Counted from the first letter of the stretch, positions 27,722 to 36,635 are shown. The stretch is 64,000 nucleotides of DNA from Flavobacterium tagetis (GCF_016735615.1 NZ_JAERSF010000002.1:620001-684000); one strand, 5' to 3'. Notes: generated by a model not told the origin, from the letters alone. Numbers and translations: made by a program.

Positions 27722-28012
27722 ATGACAATAAAAGAAAAATTTTTAATGATTGGCTTTACAGGTTTTGTCCACTTAGATAAGAAAAATAGAGATGGAAAGG
27801 AAAGAATAACTTTTTGTTCTAAATACCGTAACGAATGGATCTTTTTATTATTGATTAATGAAAGAGGTATTTGGGAAATCGAAAAGATAGAGGATAATGA
27901 TATTATCAGTACTACATTAAACAAACAAAAATCTTCAATTGATACAGAAGATTTGCTCTTGTTTTTTAAAAACTATTATTACGCGAATAATGATTTCTCG
28001 AATGATTTGTAA
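27722..28012 (+). CDS. Hypothetical protein, 96 residues
   Basis: I do not recognise this protein. It is soluble and rich in aromatic and charged residues (KYRNEWIFLLLINERGIWEIEKIED), suggesting a small alpha/beta domain, with a C-terminal FFKNYYYANNDF. There is no signal peptide. It is convergent with the next gene, separated by 12 nt. Coding is plausible from length and residue composition only. Confidence 0.5.
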   Translation: MTIKEKFLMIGFTGFVHLDKKNRDGKERITFCSKYRNEWIFLLLINERGIWEIEKIEDNDIISTTLNKQKSSIDTEDLLLFFKNYYYANNDFSNDL

Positions 28013-28024
28013 GTAGAATTAATT

Positions 28025-28411
28025 TTATAAAAAATTATTTTCTATTTGTAAAACTCCATATATATAAAAGCCATAATAACCTCTATTTTCATGAATATCA
28101 AAAATTAAAAGATAAGTGTTCTGACAATCTTTAAAATTACAAATTTGATACCTAAATGAAATTGATGTATTGGGATTTTCTAAATATTCTAAGTTAACAA
28201 TATTGTTTTGGGCTAAATCCTGATTGGTTATCACGCCAGTTTTGATTAATGAACTTAAGAAACTAGAGGTTTTAAAAGAAATAATAGCTTCATGTTTTAT
28301 TCGTCCGTTTCCGCAGTAGAAATTAAAATGTACTTCAGAATCAGGAGTTTCAATTGGAAGCGATGTTCCACCACCTAATTGTATTTTTTTTATAATTGAA
28401 ATTTTGGTCAT
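28025..28411 (-). CDS. Hypothetical protein, 128 residues
   Basis: Not recognised. It is soluble, with a beta-rich pattern and four cysteines (NFYCGNG; YQICNFKDCQ). It follows the membrane protein at 28434 by 22 nt on the same strand, so the two are probably one transcription unit. No catalytic motif is visible. Confidence 0.5.
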   Translation of the reverse strand: MTKISIIKKIQLGGGTSLPIETPDSEVHFNFYCGNGRIKHEAIISFKTSSFLSSLIKTGVITNQDLAQNNIVNLEYLENPNTSISFRYQICNFKDCQNTYLLIFDIHENRGYYGFYIYGVLQIENNFL

Positions 28412-28433
28412 AATTAGCTCAGAGAATTTGGCT

Positions 28434-28856
28434 TTAAGTTTTCAGCAGTTTAGGAATATAAATATAACCAAGAACTATAAGTATCACAGAAATAAAACTG
28501 GCGTAATCTACAAAGCCATAATAATTCCGGACTTGTTCTCCATTTCGTTTTATCATACGGACAGCTTTTGAATCTCCATTATGAAGTTTTCTAAACACAA
28601 CTTGATCTCCAATTAAAAAACCATATTGATTGGTGTCGCTATTGCCACTATCTTCATATTTTATTCCATCTTTACCTATAATGGAATAAGAATATGTTCT
28701 GGCAGAATTAGCACCTCTCTTGTAAGAGCTACTGTCATAAATTTTGCCTTCGCCAAGATTATTTTCGTTTGTATAGATTACATTAATGACAATTCGCTGA
28801 AGGAAAATGAGAAAAATTATTAATATAAAACCATGAAAAACAATTTTCTCTTTCAT
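28434..28856 (-). CDS. Small membrane protein with two helices, possibly DUF3592-like
   Basis: The 140-residue protein has a membrane helix at each end (about 6-28 and 117-135). Between them is an extracytoplasmic loop with YKRGANSARTYSYSIIGKDG and FLIGDQVVFRKL. This layout, a short beta domain held between two helices, resembles DUF3592 proteins, but I cannot confirm the family. It is the first gene of a probable two-gene unit with 28025. Confidence 0.55.
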   Translation of the reverse strand: MKEKIVFHGFILIIFLIFLQRIVINVIYTNENNLGEGKIYDSSSYKRGANSARTYSYSIIGKDGIKYEDSGNSDTNQYGFLIGDQVVFRKLHNGDSKAVRMIKRNGEQVRNYYGFVDYASFISVILIVLGYIYIPKLLKT

Positions 28857-28894
28857 TTTGTGTTGGCCTTGAGAATTTTATAATGCAAACAAAT

Positions 28895-28923
28895 AAAAAA
28901 GTCTTCTGAAAACCAAAAGACTT
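28895..28923 (-). terminator. Terminator after the 25-residue ORF
   Basis: AAGTCTT (28899-28905) pairs with AAGACTT (28917-28923), and the minus-strand T run follows. It lies just behind the small ORF at 28933. Confidence 0.6.
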
Positions 28924-28932
28924 GTATTTTTT

Positions 28933-29010
28933 TTAGCTAATAACACTAATCACAATAAATAAGATTACAAGTGCTATTACAGCAAATTTCATAAATTTTG
29001 ATGATTGCAT
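28933..29010 (-). CDS. 25-residue membrane micro-ORF, relative of a lipoprotein leader
   Basis: ATG at 29010 opens a 25-codon frame, MQSSKFMKFAVIALVILF and so on, ending SVIS-stop. It matches the first 25 residues of the lipoprotein at 27366 (MQTSKITRIAVVILVLLF, ending SVISC), but a TAA stands where that protein has its lipobox cysteine. It is either a functional one-helix microprotein or the remnant of a lipoprotein gene. A terminator follows directly, which favours transcription. Confidence 0.5.
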   Translation of the reverse strand: MQSSKFMKFAVIALVILFIVISVIS

Positions 29011-29136
29011 AAATTAAGATTTAAGTTAGTTTATATCTGATATTAGCAAATATAATTTTTTATTTGAATGGATGTAAATCTATCTTAATTTTTTATTTTG
29101 TAGTAATAAATTGCTTTATTGCATGTTTAATTAATT

Positions 29137-29517
29137 ATGATGAGAAAACAATATAACCTACGGAAAAGCGAGCAAGGACTAAAAGCCTGGGATGTTCATC
29201 GACTAATTGAATTGTCTAAAAAACTAATCGTTAAAAGTGTTTTATTGTGTGATATAAAAGAAGTAAATGAACCTTACTGGTTCGAGCATAATACCAATTT
29301 GCCAACTTGTGCTGATGTCCTTAGTCATATGAAACTTGTTCAGGAAGCAGAGTTAACATATCCAATTATTTTATGTGCAGATGGACGCTTAATGGACGGA
29401 ATGCATAGAATAATTAAAGCTTTGCTCGAAGGGCATGAAGAAATTAAGGCAGTTCAGTTTGAAATAACTCCAGAACCGGATTTTATCAATATTTCTGTTG
29501 ATGATTTGCCTTATTGA
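29137..29517 (+). CDS. ParB-N-like domain protein of unknown function
   Basis: The 126-residue soluble protein has CADGRLMDGMHRIIKALLEGH, shown here in part as DGRLMDGMHRIIKA, which resembles the ParB/sulfiredoxin-fold signature (DGxHRxxA). The C-terminus EPDFINISVDDLPY is typical of small stand-alone members. There is no HTH, so plasmid-type partitioning is unlikely. The function is unknown; the fold is inferred from one motif. Confidence 0.6.
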   Translation: MMRKQYNLRKSEQGLKAWDVHRLIELSKKLIVKSVLLCDIKEVNEPYWFEHNTNLPTCADVLSHMKLVQEAELTYPIILCADGRLMDGMHRIIKALLEGHEEIKAVQFEITPEPDFINISVDDLPY

Positions 29518-29578
29518 AAAGTGAAACAAAAAAGCCCCAGAAAAATCCAGAGCTTTTGAAATATATTTTATAGAAAGA

Positions 29579-30292
29579 CTATTCTTCTTTCATGGTATGA
29601 TAAACGTTCATAACGTCATCATCTTCTTCGATTTTCTCGATTAGTTTCTCAACGTCAGCGATTTGAGCTTCAGTCAATTCTTTAGTGATTTGCGGAATAC
29701 GCTCAAAACCAGAAGAAAGGATTTCAAGACCTCTGTTTTCTAATTCTTTCTGTAAAGCACCAAAGCTTCCAAAAGGAGCATAGATTAAGATTCCGTCTTC
29801 GTCTTCAAAAACTTCTTCAGCACCAAAATCAATTAATTCTAATTCTAATTCTTCTGCATCGATACCATCTTTCGCAATTCTGAAGTTGCAAGTGTGGTCA
29901 AACATAAACTCAACAGAACCTTGAGTTCCCATTGTTCCGTTGCATTTGTTGAAATAACTACGAATGTTAGCTACAGTTCTATTATTGTTATCAGAAGCAG
30001 TTTCAATTAAGATTGCAATTCCGTGAGGAGCATATCCTTCAAACAAAATTTCTTTATAGTTGGCAGTATCTTTATTACTTGCATTTTTAATAGCGCGCTC
30101 CACATTGTCTTTAGGCATGTTTGCGGCCTTTGCATTCTGTATAACAGCTCTTAATCTAGAATTGGCATCTGGGTTTGGTCCGCCTTCTTTAACAGCCATT
30201 ACGATATCTTTACCAATTCTGGTAAATGTTTTGGCCATTGCTGACCAACGTTTCATTTTTCTTCCTTTTCTAAATTCGAACGCTCTTCCCAT
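29579..30292 (-). CDS. YebC/PmpR family regulator
   Basis: The 237-residue protein is of the YebC/TACO1 family. It starts with the family hallmark MGRAFEFRKGRKMKRW and has a central GTMGTQGSVEFMF. YebC proteins are long annotated as transcription regulators; recent work links them to translation of proline-rich stretches. It is cytoplasmic. The N-terminal RKGRKMKRWSAMAK differs from the usual SKWANIKHRK form of E. coli, as in other Bacteroidota. It is a single gene. Confidence 0.9.
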   Translation of the reverse strand: MGRAFEFRKGRKMKRWSAMAKTFTRIGKDIVMAVKEGGPNPDANSRLRAVIQNAKAANMPKDNVERAIKNASNKDTANYKEILFEGYAPHGIAILIETASDNNNRTVANIRSYFNKCNGTMGTQGSVEFMFDHTCNFRIAKDGIDAEELELELIDFGAEEVFEDEDGILIYAPFGSFGALQKELENRGLEILSSGFERIPQITKELTEAQIADVEKLIEKIEEDDDVMNVYHTMKEE

Positions 30293-30360
30293 TTCTAATT
30301 TTTAGTTTTGTGATGCAAAAATACGGTTTTCCTAATTTTTACAAAAACAAAATTGTTCTT

Positions 30361-30575
30361 TTTTGTTTCAAGTTTCAGGTTTCAAGTTACTTGGTTTGTA
30401 TTGAATTTAACCGCAAAGTGCTCTAAGGTTTACGCAAAGCACACGAAGAAATTTTTAAATTAAGCTATAAAATAAAAAAGTTCGCAAAGCTATATAAATA
30501 AAACTTTGCTCCCGATAGCTATCGGGATTGCAGTAATAAAAACTTAGAACCTTAGCACCTCAGTATCCTAGAATC
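30361..30575. repeat. CGCAAAG-type intergenic repeat with CCCGATAGCTATCGGG palindrome
   Basis: The gap between yebC and the protease holds degenerate copies of CGCAAAG words (30410-30500), the perfect 16-nt palindrome CCCGATAGCTATCGGG at 30511-30526 (also found at 39793-39808), and a TTAGAACCTTAGCACC tail. It appears non-coding and repeated elsewhere in the window. Confidence 0.8.
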
Positions 30576-30586
30576 TATAAAAAAAA

Positions 30587-32623
30587 CTATTTAGCCCCTC
30601 CGTTAAATTCGTTAATGATATTTACAGCTTCGTTGAGGTACGGATTTGTTTTAAGATTATCCATTTGATATTGGTTAATTGTTTTATCATTTGGGTAAGC
30701 GCCTAAAAGAAACTGATTAACACTGGAATTGTACACATCAAGCGGATTATTTTCGTCATTAAAAGTATTGATCTCTGTCCAAAGTGCGTTTAATGTCTTT
30801 TTCTGTTTGAAAACCGCATCTAATGTCATCGGAATTTCCGCTTTTGGAGCGTTAACAATTTGATCTATTTTAAGATTTATCTTTTTAATATTATTGAAAA
30901 AATAATTGTCTGACAATCTTGCTGAACTATTTTTAGCAATTTTATCTATCAAATTTCGCTTAACATACGTCTTGTATTTTAAAAACGGTTCTATGCTATC
31001 ATTTTTTATGGCTGTCGGAAAATCACTTTCTCTTTGGTATACATCTTCGTAAAATTCAGGCAATACCACATCTGGTCTTACCCCAATGTATTGATGGCTT
31101 TTTCCTGTAATTCGGTAGAATTTATTGATTGTGATTTTTAAGAAATCAGTATTCTTTTCCTCGTCAAGCGGAAGAATAGTCTGCATGGTAGCTTTTCCAA
31201 GTGTAGTGCTTCCTAACAAAAGCGCGCGATTGTAATCTTGCATTATAGAAGCAAAAAATTCACTTGCTGAAGCCGTATTGCTGTTGACCAAAACCACAAT
31301 CGGACCTCGATAAATTACACCTTTAAAAGGATCGTTAATTACAGATTTTTCTTTTTTGCTGTCAATTACAATTGAAAGCGGACCATAATCTACAAACATT
31401 CCAGCCAGTTTTATAGCTTCTTCCATAGAACCGCCGCCGTTATCAATTAGGTCAATAACAAGACCTTGTATGCTATCTCTTTGCAGTTTTATAACCTCAC
31501 GAGCAACGTCGTCGGCGCAGCCTTTTCTACTAGTACCGTCAAGATCTGCATAGAAACTTGGAATTTTTACATATCCAATTTTGCTGTCTTTGCCAATAAT
31601 GAAACTGAAAACAGAATTTTCTTCATCTTTCATCATTTGTTTTTCAATATAGACATCAAAGCTTTTGCCCGAATTGCGTTTTAAAGTAAGCGTGATATGT
31701 TTGTTGCTTTCTGATAAAATCATGGTCGATATAGACTCCAACGAAGCACAAGAAACCTGAAGTGTTTCTTTCTGATTAGAAATCGAAATAATCTGATCGC
31801 CTTTTTTTACTTGTCCTGTCTGATACGCTGGTCCGTTTGGATCAACCTCATCAATAATAATTTCATTTTTTTCATTCAAGTTAACCGTCATTCCAAGCGA
31901 CAAATGTTCTTTTGATAAAGAAGCAACAAAACTAGTTTTGGAATCATCGCTAAAATAAGCCGTATGTGGATCAAAATAGGTACAGAAGAAATTGTATAGC
32001 TTCTCTTCTTGTTTGGTGTTTGAGTCTATTAGTGAATTAAAACGGCATATTTCGTTAGTTAGAATTTGATTTTTAGAAGCCTGTTCAATAGACTTAAAAT
32101 TGGTTTTTAAAGAATCCAGATTCTCACTCTTTTCGGCAATTTCATCTAAGATTTGATAGCGTAGTTTTTTTATCCATACTTTTTCTAAATCCTCTTTCTT
32201 CAAATAGAAAGCAAAAGATTTTTTATAAAAGCGGATCGTATCTTTCTTAGTGTAATCAATCGGAATGGTCTGAATTTTTTCTAAAACTTTTTTGGTTCGC
32301 AAAAGGCCATTTATGTACTGAGCCTTAATGTCAGTGAGAAAACTACAGTCATTTTTTAGAATCAAATCATCTAATTTATAGCGGTATTTCTGAGCCAATT
32401 CATCATATTCGCTCTTAAAAAAGATGTTGCGAGAAGGGTCAAGTTCGTTAATGAGATTGTCAAAAACGAACACAGATAAGCTGTCATCAACTGGTTTGGG
32501 TCTCAAATGTTCAGCTTGAATAAGCGCATTTATTTTGTTTAATATTTCACAAGTTTCTGCGCTGTTTTGACCAAAAGATATAGTTGATGTCAGCAAAAAA
32601 AGGAGTAGTGAAATCTTTTTCAT
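30587..32623 (-). CDS. Carboxy-terminal (tail-specific) processing protease, S41 family
   Basis: The 678-residue periplasmic protease has a signal peptide (1-19, ending ISFGQ). An N-terminal helical domain (about 20-210) is followed by a PDZ domain (about 230-310) and the S41 core. The catalytic Ser is in NSNTASASEF and the Lys in TTLGKATMQ, the Ser-Lys dyad of Prc/Tsp. The C-terminal region (about 520-678) is also typical of the large Prc type. It degrades or trims periplasmic proteins. The start is placed at 32623, where MKKISLLLF begins the signal peptide, rather than the ATG seven codons earlier. Confidence 0.9.
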   Translation of the reverse strand: MKKISLLLFLLTSTISFGQNSAETCEILNKINALIQAEHLRPKPVDDSLSVFVFDNLINELDPSRNIFFKSEYDELAQKYRYKLDDLILKNDCSFLTDIKAQYINGLLRTKKVLEKIQTIPIDYTKKDTIRFYKKSFAFYLKKEDLEKVWIKKLRYQILDEIAEKSENLDSLKTNFKSIEQASKNQILTNEICRFNSLIDSNTKQEEKLYNFFCTYFDPHTAYFSDDSKTSFVASLSKEHLSLGMTVNLNEKNEIIIDEVDPNGPAYQTGQVKKGDQIISISNQKETLQVSCASLESISTMILSESNKHITLTLKRNSGKSFDVYIEKQMMKDEENSVFSFIIGKDSKIGYVKIPSFYADLDGTSRKGCADDVAREVIKLQRDSIQGLVIDLIDNGGGSMEEAIKLAGMFVDYGPLSIVIDSKKEKSVINDPFKGVIYRGPIVVLVNSNTASASEFFASIMQDYNRALLLGSTTLGKATMQTILPLDEEKNTDFLKITINKFYRITGKSHQYIGVRPDVVLPEFYEDVYQRESDFPTAIKNDSIEPFLKYKTYVKRNLIDKIAKNSSARLSDNYFFNNIKKINLKIDQIVNAPKAEIPMTLDAVFKQKKTLNALWTEINTFNDENNPLDVYNSSVNQFLLGAYPNDKTINQYQMDNLKTNPYLNEAVNIINEFNGGAK

Positions 32624-32770
32624 AAATGGAAATTCATGGTTCATGATTAAAGTTACACTAATTTTTTTACAAATTGTAGTATTTTTTTCAAAATATCGAC
32701 AACAAAAAGCATTTAATCGTTAAACGAATCTCCATCAAATCAATTAACCTGAATCTGCTTATTTTGCAGC

Positions 32771-32800
32771 AAAAAAAATGCGTTACAATCGTAACGCATT
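32771..32800 (-). terminator. Terminator of gcvT
   Basis: A perfect 10-bp stem (32777-32786 with 32791-32800) and a 4-nt loop are followed on the minus strand by a T run. Confidence 0.88.
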
Positions 32801-32821
32801 CTAAATCTATAAAGACAAAAA

Positions 32822-33904
32822 TTATTTCTTGTAAAATGGTAATTTAACCACTTTTGCAGGAACGTCATTTTTTCTGATTCTAATAAAAATATCGCTGTCA
32901 ACAGCACTGTTTGCAACTGTTACGTATCCTAAACCAATTCCTTTATTCATAGAAGGAGACATTGTTCCAGAAGTTACAATTCCGATTACCGCTCCAGAAC
33001 CATCAACAATTTCGTAGTCGTGTCTAGGCACAGCACGTTCTTGCATTTCAAAAGCAATTAATTTTCTAGTAACACCAGCTTCTTTTTGCTTTTTAAGTGC
33101 TTCAGAATTAGTAAAATCTTTAGTAAATTTTGTAATCCATCCTAAACCAGCTTCAAGCGGAGAAGTTGTATCGTTAATATCATTTCCGTAAAGACAGAAT
33201 CCCATCTCTAAACGCAAAGTATCACGCGCTGCAAGACCAATTGGTTTAATGCCAAAAGAAGCTCCAGCTTCAAATACTTTGTTCCAGATAGCCTCAGCAT
33301 CCGCATTTTTGCAATAAATTTCAAATCCGCCAGAACCAGTATAACCTGTAGCAGAAATAATAACATCTTTAAAACCTGCAAAATCTGCCACTTCAAAATG
33401 GTAATATGTAATCGCAGACAAATCTACAGAAGTTAACGACTGCATAGCTTCAACAGCTTTTGGCCCTTGAATTGCCAATAAAGAATATTCGTCAGAAAGG
33501 TTCTTCATATCAACTCCTAAATCATTATGAGATGAAATCCAGTTCCAGTCTTTTTCAATATTAGAAGCATTTACAACCAGTAAATACTCTTCTTCTTTCA
33601 TTTTATAAATAATCAAATCATCTACGATTCCTCCTTCATTATTTGGAAGACAAGAATATTGTGCTCTTCCAATTGTCAAAGTAGAAGCATCGTTTGAAGT
33701 CACTTTCTGAATCAAGACCAAAGCATTTGGACCCGTCAATAAAAATTCACCCATGTGAGAAACGTCAAAAACGCCCACACCATTACGAACCGTTTCGTGT
33801 TCAGCATTAACCCCTTCATAAGTGATAGGCATATTGTAACCAGCAAAAGGAAGCATTTTCGCTCCTAAACCTTCATGTATGTGCGTAAGCGCAGTATTTT
33901 TCAT
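32822..33904 (-). CDS. gcvT: Glycine cleavage system T protein (aminomethyltransferase)
   Basis: The 360-residue cytoplasmic enzyme releases ammonia from the aminomethyl group on the H protein and forms methylene-tetrahydrofolate. [11 protein letters not shown] and [10 protein letters not shown] at the N-terminus, [13 protein letters not shown] in the middle and [10 protein letters not shown] with the folate-side residues are conserved. The length is normal. gcvP and gcvH are not nearby, which is common in this group. A strong terminator follows. Confidence 0.95.
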   Translation of the reverse strand: MKNTALTHIHEGLGAKMLPFAGYNMPITYEGVNAEHETVRNGVGVFDVSHMGEFLLTGPNALVLIQKVTSNDASTLTIGRAQYSCLPNNEGGIVDDLIIYKMKEEEYLLVVNASNIEKDWNWISSHNDLGVDMKNLSDEYSLLAIQGPKAVEAMQSLTSVDLSAITYYHFEVADFAGFKDVIISATGYTGSGGFEIYCKNADAEAIWNKVFEAGASFGIKPIGLAARDTLRLEMGFCLYGNDINDTTSPLEAGLGWITKFTKDFTNSEALKKQKEAGVTRKLIAFEMQERAVPRHDYEIVDGSGAVIGIVTSGTMSPSMNKGIGLGYVTVANSAVDSDIFIRIRKNDVPAKVVKLPFYKK

Positions 33905-33990
33905 TGTGTTGTTTTATAAAATTGTTTTGCAAATCTATTCAAAAAATATCAAATTAAAAGACCTTAAATTATAAATTTCGCAATAATTTG

Positions 33991-34098
33991 GAGCTATTTC
34001 CTGCTATCCGCTATATTCCCGATAAACAAAAACTACGGCTAAAGAGCCTTGTTTTTCTAAATCGGGAGATGCCGCTGCTATCAGGGCTAGGGCTAACA
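33991..34098. repeat. Structured intergenic repeat (GGAGCTATTTCC ... CAGGGCTAGGGC)
   Basis: The block begins GGAGCTATTTCCTGCTATCC and ends CTATCAGGGCTAGGGC. In the middle it forms a nested hairpin: TCCCGAT (34017-34023) with ATCGGGA (34061-34067), then AAAAAC with GTTTTT, then GGCT with AGCC. I recall very similar blocks downstream of many flavobacterial genes, but this is memory. It is not coding. Confidence 0.65.
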
Positions 34099-34160
34099 GT
34101 TTCAAAAGAAGAATCATGTTTTCAATTTTTTATGTAATTTTATTGTATAAAAGCATTTAG

Positions 34161-35018
34161 ATGAAATCACCGTATTTAATCAATAAAGAAGAATTTCAGA
34201 AATTATACAAACCTATAAATCCTCAAACTCATAAAGGAATACAAGGTCATGCGGTGATTATTGGGGGAAGTTACGGCAAGATAGGAGCGGCGGTTTTAGC
34301 CTCAAAATCCTGCCTCAAAACAGGCTGCGGACTCGTAACGACTTTTATACCCAAATGCGGTTATCAAATACTTCAAATCTCTATTCCCGAGGTAATGGGC
34401 GTAACAGATGAAAATACAAATTTCATTACCAATATTCATCTACCATTAGTTCCGCAAGCAGTTGGAATCGGCCCAGGAATAGGAAAGGAACTTGGAACGC
34501 AAAAAGCTTTATTTGAATTTTTAAGAGTCAATAAAGCGCCTTTGGTTCTTGATGCAGATGCTTTAAATATTATCTCAGAAAATTTATCATGGTTAGAATT
34601 GGTTCCAGAAGATACCATTCTAACACCTCATCCAAAAGAATTAGAACGTTTGATTGGAAAGTGGAATTCTGAAGCCGAGAAATTCCAAAAAACAGTTGCT
34701 TTTTCAGAAAAATACAAAGTCATTGTGGTCATGAAAGGCGCACCAACATACATTATCAACAGAACTTCTGTCTACGAAAACACAAGCGGAAATGCAGCAC
34801 TTGCAACAGCAGGAAGTGGCGACGTTCTAACTGGAATCCTCACTAGTCTTTTAGCGCAAGGTTATGAACCCAAATACGCTTCCAAAATGGGTGTCTATCT
34901 CCACGGTTTAACAGCCGATTTAGCTTTGCCAAAAACAGGTTATGAATCTTTTACGGCTTCTACGATTATTAAGTATTTAGGGAAAGCGTTTCTTGTATTA
35001 GGAAATGTGCCAATTTAA
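34161..35018 (+). CDS. nnrD: ADP-dependent NAD(P)H-hydrate dehydratase
   Basis: The 285-residue ribokinase-fold enzyme repairs hydrated NAD(P)H using [49 protein letters not shown] and [11 protein letters not shown] are family signatures, the last forming the nucleotide-binding anion hole. The epimerase domain that is often fused at the N-terminus (NnrE) is absent, so the epimerase must be encoded elsewhere. It begins after the structured repeat. Confidence 0.9.
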   Translation: MKSPYLINKEEFQKLYKPINPQTHKGIQGHAVIIGGSYGKIGAAVLASKSCLKTGCGLVTTFIPKCGYQILQISIPEVMGVTDENTNFITNIHLPLVPQAVGIGPGIGKELGTQKALFEFLRVNKAPLVLDADALNIISENLSWLELVPEDTILTPHPKELERLIGKWNSEAEKFQKTVAFSEKYKVIVVMKGAPTYIINRTSVYENTSGNAALATAGSGDVLTGILTSLLAQGYEPKYASKMGVYLHGLTADLALPKTGYESFTASTIIKYLGKAFLVLGNVPI

Positions 35019-35043
35019 TAATTAGATAATTTTTTTAACGATT

Positions 35044-35232
35044 GTCACCCTGAGCGAAGTCGAAGGGGTGCAAGTGGTTCGACAAAGAAATTAACTTTAA
35101 GGAATATCTTTGCAGTCCTTCGACTTCGCTCAGGATGACAAAAAATGAGAATAAATCTTTGAGAATAATAACTTTGCGACTCTGCGACTTTACGAGATTA
35201 AAAACTTTGTGTCTTTGTGTCTTCGTGGCAAA
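35044..35232. repeat. Inverted repeat CCTGAGCGAAGTCGAAGG with CTTTGCG words
   Basis: Arms of 23 nt at 35044-35066 and 35117-35139 (core CCTGAGCGAAGTCGAAGG) form a hairpin with a 50-nt loop. From 35170 to 35228 follow CTTTGCGACTCTGCGAC-type words. The last one supplies a TTTG at 35214-35217 with promoter spacing to the next gene. Confidence 0.85.
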
Positions 35233-35237
35233 AACCT

Positions 35238-35245
35238 TAAGTTTG
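35238..35245 (+). promoter_or_regulatory. -7 element of the HipA-like kinase gene
   Basis: TAAGTTTG matches TAnnTTTG. A TTTG at 35214-35217, inside the repeat, is centred 26 nt upstream, the expected -33 position. Transcription would start within a few bases of the ATG at 35250, implying a very short or absent leader. Confidence 0.55.
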
Positions 35246-35249
35246 TAAT

Positions 35250-36029
35250 ATGAAAAATTTCGACTTAAGAACAGTAAACGTAATGCGTTATATAACGCCA
35301 CTGCGCGAAGGTGGTTCTTTACCCGCTTTAGCAGAAGCCGATGACGACTTTAAATACGTATTAAAATTTAGAGGTGCCGGACACGGCGTAAAAGCCTTAA
35401 TCGCCGAATTAGTTGGCGGACAAATCGCTAAAGCCTTAAAACTGCAATTGCCAGAATTAGTTTTCGCAAACCTAGACGAAGCTTTCGGAAGAACCGAAGC
35501 CGACGAAGAAATTCAGGATTTACTGCAGGGAAGTCAAGGCTTAAATCTAGCGCTTCACTTTTTATCTGGAGCCATTACTTTTGATCCTGCTGTAACAACA
35601 GTTGATGCTAAATTAGCTTCGCAAATTGTTTGGCTAGACGCTTATATAACCAATGTTGACAGAACTTTCAGAAACACTAATATGTTGATCTGGCATAAAG
35701 AATTATGGCTGATTGATCACGGTGCGTGTTTGTACTTTCATCATTCTTGGCATAATTGGGAACAGCATGCTAAAAGTCCGTTTGCATTGATAAAAGATCA
35801 CGTTTTATTACCGCAAGCTTCAATGTTAAAAGAAGTTGATGCTGAGTTTAAAGCGATTCTAACCCCAGAAATTTTAGAAGAAATTGTTAATACAATTCCG
35901 CTAGATTGGCTGCAATGGGAAGATGCAGACGAAACTCCAGAAGGATTGCGAAACGTTTATTTGCAGTTTTTAAAGACAAGATTAGAGAATTCAGAAATAT
36001 TTGTAAATCAGGCTCAAAATGCAAGATAA
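35250..36029 (+). CDS. HipA-like kinase
   Basis: The 259-residue protein has the kinase core of the HipA family without its N-terminal lid. ATP-binding K39 is in YVLKFRG, the following AELVGGQIAKAL is the C-helix, the catalytic D137 with N142 is in NVDRTFRNTN, and the metal-binding DHG is at 156-158. Classical HipA phosphorylates glutamyl-tRNA synthetase and is paired with HipB; here no HTH partner is present. Instead the DUF3037 gene overlaps its end by 11 nt. The substrate is unknown; a toxin-like role is possible but not shown. Confidence 0.75.
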   Translation: MKNFDLRTVNVMRYITPLREGGSLPALAEADDDFKYVLKFRGAGHGVKALIAELVGGQIAKALKLQLPELVFANLDEAFGRTEADEEIQDLLQGSQGLNLALHFLSGAITFDPAVTTVDAKLASQIVWLDAYITNVDRTFRNTNMLIWHKELWLIDHGACLYFHHSWHNWEQHAKSPFALIKDHVLLPQASMLKEVDAEFKAILTPEILEEIVNTIPLDWLQWEDADETPEGLRNVYLQFLKTRLENSEIFVNQAQNAR

Positions 36030-36402
36030 TAACTTATACGAATATGCTGTGATTCGCGTTGTACCAAAGGTAGAGCGTGAAGAATTCCTGAATATCGGAA
36101 TCATTTTGTTTTGCAAAAAAGCCAAATTTATAAAGGTTCTTTTTCATTTAAATAAAGAAAAAATACAAGCCCTTTCTAATGATTTCGACATCGAACAATT
36201 AGAATGCAATCTGACTTCATTGGTAAAAATTGCCAACGGAACCAAAGATGGCGGACCAATAGCCGAATTTGAGATTCCAGAACGTTTTAGATGGTTAACG
36301 GCTATTAGAAGTTCGGCAATACAAACTTCAAGACCTCATCCCGGTTTGACTCCCGATTTGGAGAAAACGGTTCAACGTTTGTTTGAAGAGTTGGTGCTTT
36401 AA
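36019..36402 (+). CDS. DUF3037 family protein
   Basis: The 127-residue protein starts NNLYEYAVIRVVPKVERE and continues EFLNIGIILFCKK, the hallmark of DUF3037. It is soluble and of unknown function. It overlaps the HipA-like kinase gene by 11 nt, so the two are translationally coupled and likely act together. In the kinase gene's place other genomes are remembered to have the same pairing. Confidence 0.8.
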   Translation: MQDNNLYEYAVIRVVPKVEREEFLNIGIILFCKKAKFIKVLFHLNKEKIQALSNDFDIEQLECNLTSLVKIANGTKDGGPIAEFEIPERFRWLTAIRSSAIQTSRPHPGLTPDLEKTVQRLFEELVL

Positions 36403-36408
36403 GGAGAG

Positions 36409-36558
36409 GTTCAAAGGTGCAGAGGTTCAAAGGAACAAAGGTTTTTTAACCGCAAAGTACGCAAAGAATTACGCTAAGGTTCGCAAAGATTTTACACAAA
36501 GTTTTGCGAACTTTTGCGCTTTATTAAAATAAAATTCTTTGCGACCTTTGCGGTTAAA
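36409..36558. repeat. CGCAAAG-type hairpin repeat
   Basis: AAGGTTCAAAGG-type words (36409-36445) lead into TTTAACCGCAAAGTACGCAA (from about 36446). This pairs at a distance with ACCTTTGCGGTTAAA near 36545-36558. It is a degenerate long hairpin between the DUF3037 gene and the pectate lyase terminator. Confidence 0.75.
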
Positions 36559-36560
36559 TA

Positions 36561-36600
36561 AAAAACCACGAACTGCATTGAAATGCAATCCGTGGTTCAA
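36561..36600 (-). terminator. Terminator of the pectate lyase gene
   Basis: AACCACG (36564-36570) pairs with CGTGGTT (36591-36597), extended by TGCAT with ATGCA inside. A minus-strand T run follows. Confidence 0.7.
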
Positions 36601-36635
36601 AAACTAAAAATAACTTATTTTAAGGGTGATTCTTT

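Noticed and set aside
35035..35301. 88-codon minus-strand ORF
   Set aside because: It covers the inverted repeat and the start of the HipA-like gene; sequence is repeat-derived.
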